In this document: one piece after another, positions 12,676-22,931 of the stretch
Position numbering within the stretch: the first letter of the stretch is position 1
Layout of the letters: each line of letters starts with the position of its first letter
DNA from: Vitis vinifera
Lineage: Eukaryota; Streptophyta; Magnoliopsida; Vitales; Vitaceae
NCBI RefSeq assembly: GCF_030704535.1
Contig: NC_081810.1
Span: forward strand, 1,674,501 to 1,738,500
Reading direction: 5' to 3'
DNA length: 64,000 bases
Notes under the pieces: model-generated
Told to the model about the DNA's origin: nothing
Seen by the model: the letters and a program-made list of their open reading frames with translations, nothing else
Databases searched by the model: none
Program-made: the position numbers and the translations under genes

Positions 12676-13333
12676 TCTTAAATGCAGGGTTTCTCTGCAA
12701 TTCAGCCACTTGTTATCCATGTGTCCATGCAAGTCACCGAAACGTTGAATATGATTTGGGGTTTTCAGATCAAGGCACTGGAACTGTGGATTATGATCTG
12801 GATTTTCTTTTTGTCCCGTAATGCTTGTTTTGGTTCCCAAGAGAATGCTGGATTGCATATTTTGATGATATCCTATACTAAACTGTGCCTAATACTATTT
12901 AGCTTAGTTTAGGTGGAATTTTCTTCCTAAGGAGCCATAAAAATATACATGGGGTTCAAGTGTTTGTTTTGTTTGCCTCAATTTTCTTAGCAACCAATCA
13001 CAGGTTTAACATTTTCTATGAACAATTCTCTAATCACATCTTACTGTGGTCAAAGCAGTGTTATACACTATAAATCTCCCATGTCTTCACATCTATAATA
13101 TGTATATATATGCTCTGCAGTTTCTCAGTAGTGTAAGTTGTTGTAAGTTGATTATTGCTATTTTAGTAGTGCACCCTTCGGTCAGAAAGGATGGAAGTCA
13201 GATTATGCATATGACTGCATGCTTGGTTTTATGATTTCACCATTTAACCTGAATTCAGATGTAGTTTTGATAATTTCACAGAATTTTGGTTTTCCTAATC
13301 AGTCCGCATGACACTTAAAACAACTTCAAACCA
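12676..13333. other. Intergenic, nothing recognised
   Basis: No gene, RNA or element could be supported in this stretch. Confidence 0.5.
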
Positions 13334-13632
13334 CTTGAAGATGTTAAATCAGCCTTGCCTTGACCCAAGCTTCCTATGCTCAACTTTGCTTCTTCAAAGT
13401 GAACCAGGAAAAGACAACATCCGAACACTTCAAGATGATAAATTAGCCTTGCCCTGAACTGAAACTCCCAGCTTAGACCAAGCTTCCTTTGTTCAGCTTT
13501 GCTTATTCAAAGTAAACCAGGAAATGAGATATTCAAAGTTGCTAAGTTAGCCTTGCCCCGACCCAAGCTCCAAACTTACAACCCCAACTGCCTTTGCTTT
13601 GCGTTATTTATTTAAAGTGAACCAAGGAAAAG
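13334..13632. repeat. Three diverged tandem units of about 100-115 bp
   Basis: The phrase TTAGCCTTGCCCYGA (or close variants) is followed by CCAAGCTTCCT and TTCAAAGTRAACCAGGAAA. It recurs three times, with unit starts near 13334, 13427 and 13532. The copies differ at many positions, so this duplication is older than the 156-bp and 342-bp repeats of the window. No coding frame persists across the units. Confidence 0.7.
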
Positions 13633-14152
13633 AAAAACTTGAAGAGCTTGAAAGAATGAAGACTTTTATTGCACAAATAGCTTTACAAGACTTGACTGAA
13701 AATTCACAATATTTCTCTTTATGACTCCATAAACTTCCATCCAACTTTGGAAAACTCTAGATGGCCCAAAAAACTTATAGAATATTAGAAAATTTATAGA
13801 ATGTTAAAAAATTTATAGAATGTTCCGATCGTTTAAAGGGGGCTTTAGTTTGAAGGGTTATTGGTAGAAAAGTCAAGTGCGGGTTTGTTTGTGGAGGCTG
13901 TTACAATAAGTTAAGAGTGCACTTATGTCTTACTTGGTTTGATCAAGTATGGCATATCTAATATTAGAAATAATTGCAATGTTTGTTTAATATACACTAT
14001 CATTAGATTCCATTCTTGCTTAAACTTTGGGCCAGCTACAAGCTTTTAAAATGATATCATCTTAAGTTTGATTCTCTCTGTCTGTTAATTCCCTCACTTT
14101 TTGTTTGTCTCTGATCAATTGTTGGTCAACTAACATGTAAAGAAGGGTCTTG
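13633..14152. other. Intergenic, short local repeats only
   Basis: Apart from a run of short repeats near 13765-13825 (TATAGAATRTTA phrases), nothing could be recognised. Confidence 0.45.
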
Positions 14153-14829
14153 TTGGAAGCTAGCTATTCCAAATATGAATAAAAATTTCACAGTATATCA
14201 AGTATCTCACTGCAGTTTTATAATATGATTTATCCAGAAAAAAGGGGATTCCAATACATCATCACCTAAGAAAATTCAATGCAATGTGGAAAATTCAAAG
14301 TCAGGAAACTATGGGAATTGAAACCATTGGGTGGGAGTACAATCATGTTGTTAAAGCATGGAAAATTATTAGCCATGTGTCCCCAAGATTGTGACTAGGA
14401 TTGGAGATGGGTCATATCAGGTCAGATTCGTATCGGACTAAGTCTAAATATACATAACAATCATCTGAAGTGTTTGTGTGGATCGTATAAATTGTTGGAA
14501 GCTAGCTATTCCAAATATGAATAAAAATTTCACAGTATATCAAGTATCTTACTGCAGTTTTATAATATGATTTATCCAGAAAAAAGGGGATTCCAATACA
14601 TCATCACCTAAGAAAATTCAATGCAATGTGGAAAATTCAAAGTCAGGAAACTATGGGAATTGAAACCATTGGGTGGGAGTACAATCATGTTATTAAAGCA
14701 TGGAATATCATTAGTCATGTATCCCAAGATTGTGACAAGGATTGGAGATGGGTCATATCAGGTCAGATTCGTATCGGACTGAAGTCTAAATATACATAAC
14801 AATCATCTGAAGTGTTTGTGTGGATCATA
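14153..14829. repeat. 342-bp tandem duplication upstream of locus 1
   Basis: The sequence starting TTGGAAGCTAGCTATTCC at 14153 restarts at 14495 and runs to about 14829, with only scattered differences. The second copy ends about 310 bases before the locus 1 start codon, so the duplication lies in the likely promoter region. Both copies contain the phrase GGGTGGGAGTACAATCATGT. Similar but shorter phrases occur upstream of locus 2 (about 18760-18960), suggesting an ancestral shared promoter segment. Confidence 0.9.
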
Positions 14830-15140
14830 GAAATTTTCATTTTACAGTTTTGTTTGATTTGAAGTCATTGGATTCTTCATCAGAAACTGACAGAGGGATG
14901 AAGAAGACAAAACCTACAAAAGTTGCAAAGCTAACTGCCACCATTTATTCTTTTGGACCAATATGGAAGACTTACAGGTGACTTTAGTCACTGAAATTGG
15001 TGCTTGGAAGCAAAATTTCCAGCATATATGGATAAGATTTTCTTAATATCTGAGGCTTTCATGGGAAATTTCATCATTCCCTCCACCAGTTAAGCTTGAG
15101 AATTTTTGGTTTTTGGCTCAATCTTTGTAATCCAAATTAT

Positions 15141-17561
15141 ATGGCAACTACACTGGCTTCTCATTCTCTAGGCCATTGTCTTCTGCCTCTGCTGCTGCTG
15201 CTTCTGCTTCTGCTTCTGCTACTGCTGCTGTTAGTTTCAAGTGATGCTCAAATTTCTCGTAACTTTACTTCGGGCTCATCCCTCATTGCGAGAGACAACA
15301 ATTCCTTTTTGGCGTCCCCGAATGGTGATTTCGCTTTTGGATTCCAACAGGTTGGAAGTGGAGGCTTCTTGCTAGCTATTTGGTTCAACAAAGTACCTGA
15401 AAGGACCGTAGTTTGGTCAGCCAACGGCGATAGTCTGGTGCAAACTGGATCCAGAGTTCAACTTACCACTGATGGAGAATTCATGCTCAATGACCCTAAA
15501 GGTAAACAGATGTGGAAGGCTGATCTGAACAGTACTGGAGTTGCCTATGCAGCCATGCTGGACACTGGAAACTTTGTGCTTGCAGGCCACAATTCCACCT
15601 ATCTGTGGCAGAGCTTCAATCATCCAACAGACACAATATTACCCACCCAGATACTGAATCAAGACAGCAAACTTGTTGCTCGTTTCTCGGAGGTGAATTA
15701 CTCAAGTGGAAGATTCATGCTTATATTGCAAACTGACGGGAATCTTGTGCTTTACACCATTGATTTCCCAATGGATTCTAATAATTATGCATATTGGGCA
15801 ACTGCCACTGTACTCAGCGGGTTTCAGGTGATCTACAATGAGTCTGGTGACATATACCTCATAGGGAACAACAGGATAAAACTCAGTGATGTACTGTCAA
15901 ATAAAAAACCAACAGGAGAATTCTATCAGAGAGCAATTCTTGAATATGATGGAGTTTTCAGACAGTATGTCCACCCGAAGTCTGCTGGCTCAGGTGCTCC
16001 TATGGCCTGGTCCCCTTTATCCGCATTCATACCTGAAAATATCTGCACAAATATTACCGCAAGTACAGGCAGTGGAGCTTGCGGGTTCAACAGCTACTGC
16101 ACACTAGGAGATCATCAGAGACCTATTTGCAAGTGCCCTCCTGGTTACACCTTTTTGGATCCACACAATGAAGTGAAGGGATGCAGACAGGACTTTTATC
16201 CAGAGATTTGTGATGAAGGATCTCATGAAACAGGTAGGTTTGATTTTGAAAGGATGACAAACGTGGATTGGCCAACGTCAGATTATGACCGATTTCAACT
16301 ATTTACTGAGGATGATTGCAGAAAAGCTTGCTTGGAAGATTGTTTTTGTGCGGTTGCAATTTTCAGAGATGGGGATTGTTGGAAGAAGAAAATCCCTCTT
16401 TCAAATGGGAGGTTTGAGTCTACTAATGACCGAATAGCTCTCATTAAAGTAGAGAAGAAGAATTCTTCTTTCCCACATGGAGGTGAAGGTTTTAAGGACA
16501 AGCATGAGTCCATTCTGATCCTTGCTGGATCAGTGCTGCTAGGCAGCTCGGTGCTTCTGAATGTTCTTCTCCTCCTAGCAACTGCTACATTCATCCTCCG
16601 CTTGTATTGCAGAAAACCAGCAATCATTGAATCACAACAAGTCATGGTGGGAAGAAACCTACAAAGTTTCACTTACCATGAGCTGGAGGAGGCCACCAAT
16701 GGATTCAAGGATGAACTAGGAAAGGGGGCTTTTGGAACAGTCTACAAAGGGAGCTGCAATGGAAATCTGGTTGCAGTAAAAAAGTTAGAAAGGATGGTGA
16801 AAGAAGGAGAGCGGGAATTTGAAACAGAAGTGAGTGCGATTGTCAGGACAAATCACAAGAATCTAGTCCAACTTCTGGGGTTCTGCAATGAGGGGCTACA
16901 CCGGCTTCTAGTATACGAGTTCATGAGCAATGGCTCCTTAGCAACCTTCCTATTTGGAAGTTCAAGACCTAAATGGCACCAAAGAATACAGATTATCCTA
17001 GGAACTGCAAAAGGCCTTCTGTACTTACATGAAGAGTGCAGCATCCAGACCATACATTGTGACATCAAGCCTCAAAACATTCTCCTGGATGACTCCTTAA
17101 CAGCAAGGATATCAGACTTTGGATTGGCTAAGTTTCTGAAAACAGATCAGACGCGAACCATGACTGGAATCAGGGGAACCAAAGGCTATGTTGCCCCTGA
17201 GTGGTTCAAGACAGTGCCCATTACCGTCAAGGTTGATGTTTACAGCTTTGGAATTGTGTTGCTTGAGCTCATATTCTGCAGGAAGAATTTTGAAGTGGAG
17301 GCTGAGGACAAAAGTCCGGTCGTATTGGCTGAATTGGCATACTATTGCTACAAAGAAGGGAAACTGGATATGCTACTGGACAATGATGAAGAGGCACTGG
17401 AAGACATGGAGAGGCTGGAGAAGTTTGTGATGATAGCATTTTGGTGCATTCAGGATGATCCACATCAAAGGCCTGGAATGAAGAAAGTCACTCAGATGCT
17501 TGAAGGAGCCATTGAAGTTTCTTCTCCTCCAGACTCATCCTCATTTACCCTTTCAGTTTGA
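15141..17561 (+). CDS. Locus 1: G-type lectin receptor-like Ser/Thr kinase (LECRK/RLK1 clade)
   Basis: Intronless gene, 806 residues, the usual length for the clade. A longer frame from 15096 begins with TTG, so I chose the ATG at 15141, which aligns with locus 2 and locus 3. Order of parts: signal peptide 1-37 with fifteen leucines in a row; bulb-type lectin about 45-205 including the mannose-type signature QTDGNLVLY at 197-205; EGF-like CGFNSYC near 314-320; PAN/apple about 356-438; membrane span about 460-487; kinase about 520-790. The kinase has glycine loop GKGAFGTVYKG, Lys547, HCD with Asp641, DFG Asp659 and APE 685-687. All catalytic residues are present. HCD makes it a non-RD kinase, common among immune receptors. 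It probably senses an external ligand at the plasma membrane; the ligand is unknown. Confidence 0.93.
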   Translation: MATTLASHSLGHCLLPLLLLLLLLLLLLLLLVSSDAQISRNFTSGSSLIARDNNSFLASPNGDFAFGFQQVGSGGFLLAIWFNKVPERTVVWSANGDSLVQTGSRVQLTTDGEFMLNDPKGKQMWKADLNSTGVAYAAMLDTGNFVLAGHNSTYLWQSFNHPTDTILPTQILNQDSKLVARFSEVNYSSGRFMLILQTDGNLVLYTIDFPMDSNNYAYWATATVLSGFQVIYNESGDIYLIGNNRIKLSDVLSNKKPTGEFYQRAILEYDGVFRQYVHPKSAGSGAPMAWSPLSAFIPENICTNITASTGSGACGFNSYCTLGDHQRPICKCPPGYTFLDPHNEVKGCRQDFYPEICDEGSHETGRFDFERMTNVDWPTSDYDRFQLFTEDDCRKACLEDCFCAVAIFRDGDCWKKKIPLSNGRFESTNDRIALIKVEKKNSSFPHGGEGFKDKHESILILAGSVLLGSSVLLNVLLLLATATFILRLYCRKPAIIESQQVMVGRNLQSFTYHELEEATNGFKDELGKGAFGTVYKGSCNGNLVAVKKLERMVKEGEREFETEVSAIVRTNHKNLVQLLGFCNEGLHRLLVYEFMSNGSLATFLFGSSRPKWHQRIQIILGTAKGLLYLHEECSIQTIHCDIKPQNILLDDSLTARISDFGLAKFLKTDQTRTMTGIRGTKGYVAPEWFKTVPITVKVDVYSFGIVLLELIFCRKNFEVEAEDKSPVVLAELAYYCYKEGKLDMLLDNDEEALEDMERLEKFVMIAFWCIQDDPHQRPGMKKVTQMLEGAIEVSSPPDSSSFTLSV

Positions 17562-19226
17562 TGCTTTCCATATAGGCATATAGATAGATAATAATGATGG
17601 CAATTCACTTATTTTGGATTGTTGGTACTGTACTTCAGTTTTTAGTATCAGACATCATGAAGATATCAAGTTGTAATGTATAACTAATGTATGGTTTTGT
17701 GTTATTCTCTAGTCAATTATCAAGTTTTTAGTATTGTTTGGTGTCTGATTATATTCAAATCTTGCAAGTCCAGGTGATTGGAAGGCAATGACACCTTTCG
17801 ATATACAGTCTCAAAACATATTTCTTGATGTGAGTCTGATATGTATTGTTAAAACAATAAATTAACATGGTATCAGAGCTTTGGTTTCTATGAATCCCAA
17901 GTTCGACTATCTATATTCTCTTATTGTCATCTATTTTTTCTTTGATCCAAGTGTATGTGTTTGCCATGAAGAAAAGTGTTATACTAATATACAATGTTAG
18001 ACCATTATCTAATAACTAAGTGTTTTGGTTCTTTACTAGCTTGGCCTGATATTGGTGCTAGCTATACTAGACGTCTCAAGTTTGAGTTTATCCATCTATT
18101 TATTTTCCCATTTATTTTTAGGAATATTTGATTAAAAGAGTTAAAATATGATTTTATTTTACATAAATGATGTCCACTTTTTCGAAACAAGCAAAATGAT
18201 CTTTTATGGACAAAAATACCTTTCATCAAATTTTTTATACTCATTTCATATTAAAACATTTTTTATAAAATAACATAAAGGGCATTTTGGTCTATTTGAG
18301 GTTCTTTTTGCATTTCAAACATGAGAAGGTTATTTTTTCAAAGTGACGAATGTTTTAGCCTTTTAGCATAAACATTTCTTGTTACCATGTGATATGTGGT
18401 CGTAAAGGTCTTGATTTTAAATATCTTTGTCTTGTTCTCCCATTTCTGCCTTTCCATTCGCTATCCATTCTTTTTGATCCATTATTCTTATTTTTTTGGG
18501 GTTAAACTAGAGGTCTCGAGTTTGAGTCTTTCTATCTAATTATTCTTCTAGTTTATGGGATCTTAGTGTGGAAAGGTGTGAGCCTGATATACTTTGTTGG
18601 CTAAGCTTGTATACAATAAATTTACTTCATATGATTCATCATCATATTCAATTTGTAATGATGTTCTACAATTGAGAACTTGCTTTCAGGGTAGTTTTAA
18701 CCCACAACAAACCAACCATTCAATGAATAGAAATGTGGAAAAGTCGGACCAAAGTTTTGTTGAAAAGGCACCAGGAAAATTTGGGAATTGAGGCCATTGG
18801 CAGCAGCCTAGAAAAATCAGAGGACAACCATGTCAATGATGCAAGAAAACCACTGCTTGAGTAATGACAATGTTATCTAAATTTTCATGGAAACTTCCCC
18901 ACTGTGCCCTGCCTTCAACCTTATCTCAAGGGTTTGTGTGGATCTTATAACTTCCATTCAACATCTGACAATGACTCAGACCAAGAAAAGTTGAGCAGCT
19001 GCCATGCACCATTCATGTCCTTTTTTGGATCATTGAGGAGACCTGCTGTTGACTTAAAACTCACTACAAGAAAACAAATGTTGAAGAAGTAACCCTGCAA
19101 ATTTTCCAGCACATGTGAAGAAAATTTCCATGGAAAATTCAGTGTCTCCCACCAGTTGCAGCTTGGGGGATTCTGCAGTTTCAGTTCAATCTATGTAATT
19201 CAAAGTTATCAGTTAGCTTTCCCAGC
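17562..19226. other. Spacer between loci 1 and 2 with LTR-element relics
   Basis: The locus 1 3' flank is followed by AT-rich DNA. At 17868-17879 there is an exact TGGTATCAGAGC, the usual initiator-Met primer-binding site of plant LTR elements, just after AATTAACA, but no element body can be followed. Two similar phrases (CTAGACGTCTCAAGTTTGAG near 18068, CTAGAGGTCTCGAGTTTGAG near 18508) mark a degraded direct repeat. From about 18760 the sequence resembles the locus 1 upstream region. Confidence 0.5.
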
Positions 19227-21677
19227 ATGGCAACTTCATTGCCTAGTCATTCTCTATGGTATTCACTTCTGCTTCAGCTGCTGCTGCTGCTGCCTGTTCT
19301 GAGTGTTGCTAAAACTCCTGTGAAGTTTACTTTGGGCTCATCCCTCACTGCCATAGACAACAGTTCGTATTTGGCATCACCATCGGGTGAATTCGCTTTT
19401 GGATTCCAACAGATTGGAAGTGGAAGGTTCTTGCTTGCTATTTGGTTCAACAAAATACCTGAAAAGACCATAATTTGGTCAGCCAATGGCAATAATCTAG
19501 TGCAGAGAGGATCCAAGATTCGCCTTACCAGTGATGGTGAGTTCATGCTGAATGACCCAACAGGCAAACAGATATGGAAAGCTGATCCAGTCAGTCCTGG
19601 AGTCTCCCATGCGGCCATGCTCGACACTGGAAACTTTGTGCTGGCAAGCCAAGATTCCACCCTTCTGTGGGAGAGTTTCAATCATCCAACAGACACAATA
19701 TTACCTACCCAGATCCTGAATCAAGGCGGCAAACTTGTTGCTCGGATTTCGGATATGAGTTATTCAAGTGGGAGATTCCTGTTTACATTACAAGATGATG
19801 GAAATCTTGTGCTTTCCCACAGGGATTTCAGAAAGGGTTCTACTAGTACTGCTTATTGGTCTAGCCAGACAGAAGGTGGAGGCTTTCAGGTTATCTTCAA
19901 CCAGTCTGGCCATGTCTACCTTTCAGGGAGAAACAGCAGCATACTCAATGGGGTGTTTTCCACTGCAGCTTCCACAAAAGACTTCCACCAGAGAGCAATT
20001 CTTGAACATGATGGAGTCTTCAGGCAATATGTCTACCCAAAAAAAGCTGCTGTTTCAAGTGCCGGTAGCTGGCCTATGACCTGGACCTCTTTGGCCTCAA
20101 TAGCAACAGAGAAAATCTGCACCATCATCAATGCAGAAACAGGCAGTGGAGCTTGTGGCTTCAACAGCTACTGTATTTTGGGAGATGATCAGAGGCCTTA
20201 TTGCAAGTGCCCTCCTGGCTACACCTTCTTGGATCCACATGATGAAAAGAAGGGATGCAAGCAGAACTTTGTCCCACAGAGCTGCAATCAAGAATCACGA
20301 GAAACCAATGAGTTTGATTTTGAAAATATGACAAACGTGGACTGGCCGCTGGCAGATTATGAACACTTTAAAGAAGTAACTGTGGATTGGTGCAGAAATG
20401 CCTGCTTGGATGATTGTTTTTGTGCTGTTGCTATTTTTGGAGATGGGGATTGTTGGAAGAAAAAAAACCCTCTCTCAAATGGGAGGTATGATCCTAGTAA
20501 CGGAAGATTAGCTCTGATTAAAGTAGGAAAGGGTAATTTTACTTGGCCACCAAACTGGGAAGGCTTCAAGAAGAAAGATCGGTCAACTCTAATCACCACT
20601 GGGTCTGTGCTGCTAGGTAGCTCAGTTTTTCTGAACCTTCTCCTCCTCCTAGCAGCAATTATGTTCATCTTCTACTTGAATGACAGAAAATCAAAGGCTG
20701 TCGAACCAAGGCCAGCCATGGAAGGAGCCAACCTAAGAAGTTTCACTTACAGTGAGCTAGAAGTGGCTACTGATGGATTCAAGCATGAAATTGGAAGGGG
20801 GGCTTTTGCAACAGTTTATAAAGGGACGCTAGCCCATGACAATGGGGATTTTGTTGCAGTCAAGAGGTTGGACAGGAAGGTGGTAGAAGGAGAGCAGGAA
20901 TTCGAGACTGAAGCAAGTGTAATTGGCCGGACCAATCACAAGAATCTAGTCCAGCTCCTGGGGTTCTGCAATGAGGGACAACACCAGCTTCTTGTATACG
21001 AGTTTATGAGTAATGGTTCTCTATCAGCCTTCCTATTTGGAAAATCAAGGCCAAGTTGGTACCACAGGATACAGATTATCCTTGGGACTGCAAGAGGGCT
21101 CTTGTACTTACATGAAGAGTGCAGCACCCAGATCATACACTGTGACATTAAACCTCAAAATATACTCCTAGACGACGGTTTCACAGCAAGGATCTCCAAC
21201 TTTGGATTAGCAAAGCTTCTGAAGTCTGATCAGACTCGAACGATGACTGGAATCAGGGGAACCAGAGGGTACCTTGCCCCTGAGTGGTTCAAGACAGTGC
21301 CTATTACTGTCAAGGTTGATGTTTACAGCTTTGGAATTCTGCTGCTGGAGCTCATTTTCTGTAGGAAGAATTTTGAGCTAGAGCTGGAGGATGAAGATCA
21401 GGTGGTATTGGCTGATTGGGCATATGATTGCTACAAAGAAGGGAAACTGGATCAGATACTGGAAAATGATAAGGAGGCATTGAATGACATAGAGACAGTG
21501 AGGAAGTTTTTGATGATTGCATTCTGGTGCATTCAGGAGGATCCATCTAAAAGGCCTACCATGAAGACAGTCACTCAGATGCTTGAAGGTGCACTTGAAG
21601 TTTCTGTTCCTCCAGATCCGTCCTCATTTATCAGTTCAACTTGCTTCATTTCCACTCCAGGAAGTAATGGTGCTTGA
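19227..21677 (+). CDS. Locus 2: G-type lectin receptor-like kinase with altered DFG motif
   Basis: Intronless, 816 residues, ATG at 19227. Signal peptide about 1-28; lectin about 35-197, where the mannose-type signature reads QDDGNLVLS, with the final Tyr changed to Ser; EGF-like CGFNSYC at 310-316; PAN about 345-425; membrane span about 454-483; kinase about 515-790. Lys546 and HCD Asp640 are kept, but the metal-binding Asp of DFG is Asn658 (AAC at 21198-21200), giving NFG. Loss of this Asp normally abolishes or strongly lowers phosphotransfer, so this is probably a pseudokinase receptor able to bind ligand or partners but not to signal by itself. The C-terminus is about eleven residues longer than in its neighbours. 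It converges on locus 3. Confidence 0.92.
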   Translation: MATSLPSHSLWYSLLLQLLLLLPVLSVAKTPVKFTLGSSLTAIDNSSYLASPSGEFAFGFQQIGSGRFLLAIWFNKIPEKTIIWSANGNNLVQRGSKIRLTSDGEFMLNDPTGKQIWKADPVSPGVSHAAMLDTGNFVLASQDSTLLWESFNHPTDTILPTQILNQGGKLVARISDMSYSSGRFLFTLQDDGNLVLSHRDFRKGSTSTAYWSSQTEGGGFQVIFNQSGHVYLSGRNSSILNGVFSTAASTKDFHQRAILEHDGVFRQYVYPKKAAVSSAGSWPMTWTSLASIATEKICTIINAETGSGACGFNSYCILGDDQRPYCKCPPGYTFLDPHDEKKGCKQNFVPQSCNQESRETNEFDFENMTNVDWPLADYEHFKEVTVDWCRNACLDDCFCAVAIFGDGDCWKKKNPLSNGRYDPSNGRLALIKVGKGNFTWPPNWEGFKKKDRSTLITTGSVLLGSSVFLNLLLLLAAIMFIFYLNDRKSKAVEPRPAMEGANLRSFTYSELEVATDGFKHEIGRGAFATVYKGTLAHDNGDFVAVKRLDRKVVEGEQEFETEASVIGRTNHKNLVQLLGFCNEGQHQLLVYEFMSNGSLSAFLFGKSRPSWYHRIQIILGTARGLLYLHEECSTQIIHCDIKPQNILLDDGFTARISNFGLAKLLKSDQTRTMTGIRGTRGYLAPEWFKTVPITVKVDVYSFGILLLELIFCRKNFELELEDEDQVVLADWAYDCYKEGKLDQILENDKEALNDIETVRKFLMIAFWCIQEDPSKRPTMKTVTQMLEGALEVSVPPDPSSFISSTCFISTPGSNGA

Positions 21678-22931
21678 TACTGGTCTGCTGGTGAAAATGG
21701 ATTTAGTAGCAAGTATTATATAGATATCCAGTTATGTTGTACTTAATCTATGGTAAGCCATGGTTTTGAATCTTTATCTACTTCAACTAGTAGTCGTGTT
21801 AAATATTGATATTTGTAAAATTATATTTTCCTCTGGTCTAAATTATAGTATCAATATTGTGATATTTTTCATTTGAATCTTCAATCAATAGAATCATCAC
21901 TCAAGTTCAGGCAATTGGAAGGCATCAACACTAATACAGATCATGGTCTCAAGCCATCAACTGACTCCAAAAAGTTCAGGAAAGAAAAAAAAAAAAAAAA
22001 AATCCAAAAATCAGTAGCAGACAGAAACATACTGTAATCCAAAAATCAGAATTGATACATGTTATGTGATTGAAAATTGAGTCTAAAACATGAACAAGAA
22101 ATCAAAATTTGATCAGCCAGTTATGCAAATGGCAAACCAAAATAACATCTGAATAGAGATTACTCAGACCCAAAACCTTCTATGCAAGTCCCTCTGTGCA
22201 TTTTCAATATCTGAATTGAGGGATAATATATTGTTATAAGAATACATTCAATACATAGGCAATAGTGGAAAATTTTACTGAATCAAAACCAGCCATACAA
22301 GTCCTTCAGAGCACTTTTCATCTCAGAATGTAGAGCTGGTGGCAAAGGGAAATTAATCTGCCAATAAGGATACAATCTGCAGTAAAACAATAAATTCATC
22401 TTAGACCAATACTAAATAGAGATATTCATTTCTTTTAGCCTTGATGGTAGCCAAGCACAAGCCTACTATCATCAGTGAACTCTACTTTAGATCCCCTGTT
22501 CAGCAGGCTGATTTCCATCTGCATATTGGACTATGGTCTTCTGGGGTATCATGTTTTATCATCTTGAAGGTAAGATCAGATCCTCTTTGTCCAGTTGGTG
22601 AAATCACCAGGAGGAAAACAGCTAAACATGAGAGCAGAAGAAACAACATGAGAAGAGCAAGAGAAGTGAATTTGTTCTGATATTTTGCTGCTCACTTGAT
22701 GAACACTGACTTTTGAGTCCTCTTAGAATAGAAGTTAGGATAAAAAGAATGCAGAACTTTACCAATCCAAAGGGAATAATAACCCTAGATTGATTACTTA
22801 ATACACTTAGGCAAAACATCTCCACATTATTTCTTTCTACACACCAAAAGTACAACACCAGCAATCTAATACACCTTATTCATTATCAACCAATATTATA
22901 TGTCTATTTGGAAAGCATCAAGCTGAGCTGG
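21678..22931. other. Spacer between convergent loci 2 and 3
   Basis: This holds the 3' flanks of two convergent genes and a poly-A run near 21984-22002. Frames near 22441-22864 overlap on both strands and have no recognisable family. No gene is supported. Confidence 0.5.

Noticed and set aside
15096-15140. Longer N-terminus for locus 1 starting at 15096
   Set aside because: The codon at 15096 is TTG. The ATG at 15141 matches the starts of sister genes and puts the signal peptide at the N-terminus.
19274-19681. Antisense frames within the receptor genes, recurring at the same places in several loci
   Set aside because: They recur because the + strand genes are related; the minus-strand translations show no independent conservation.
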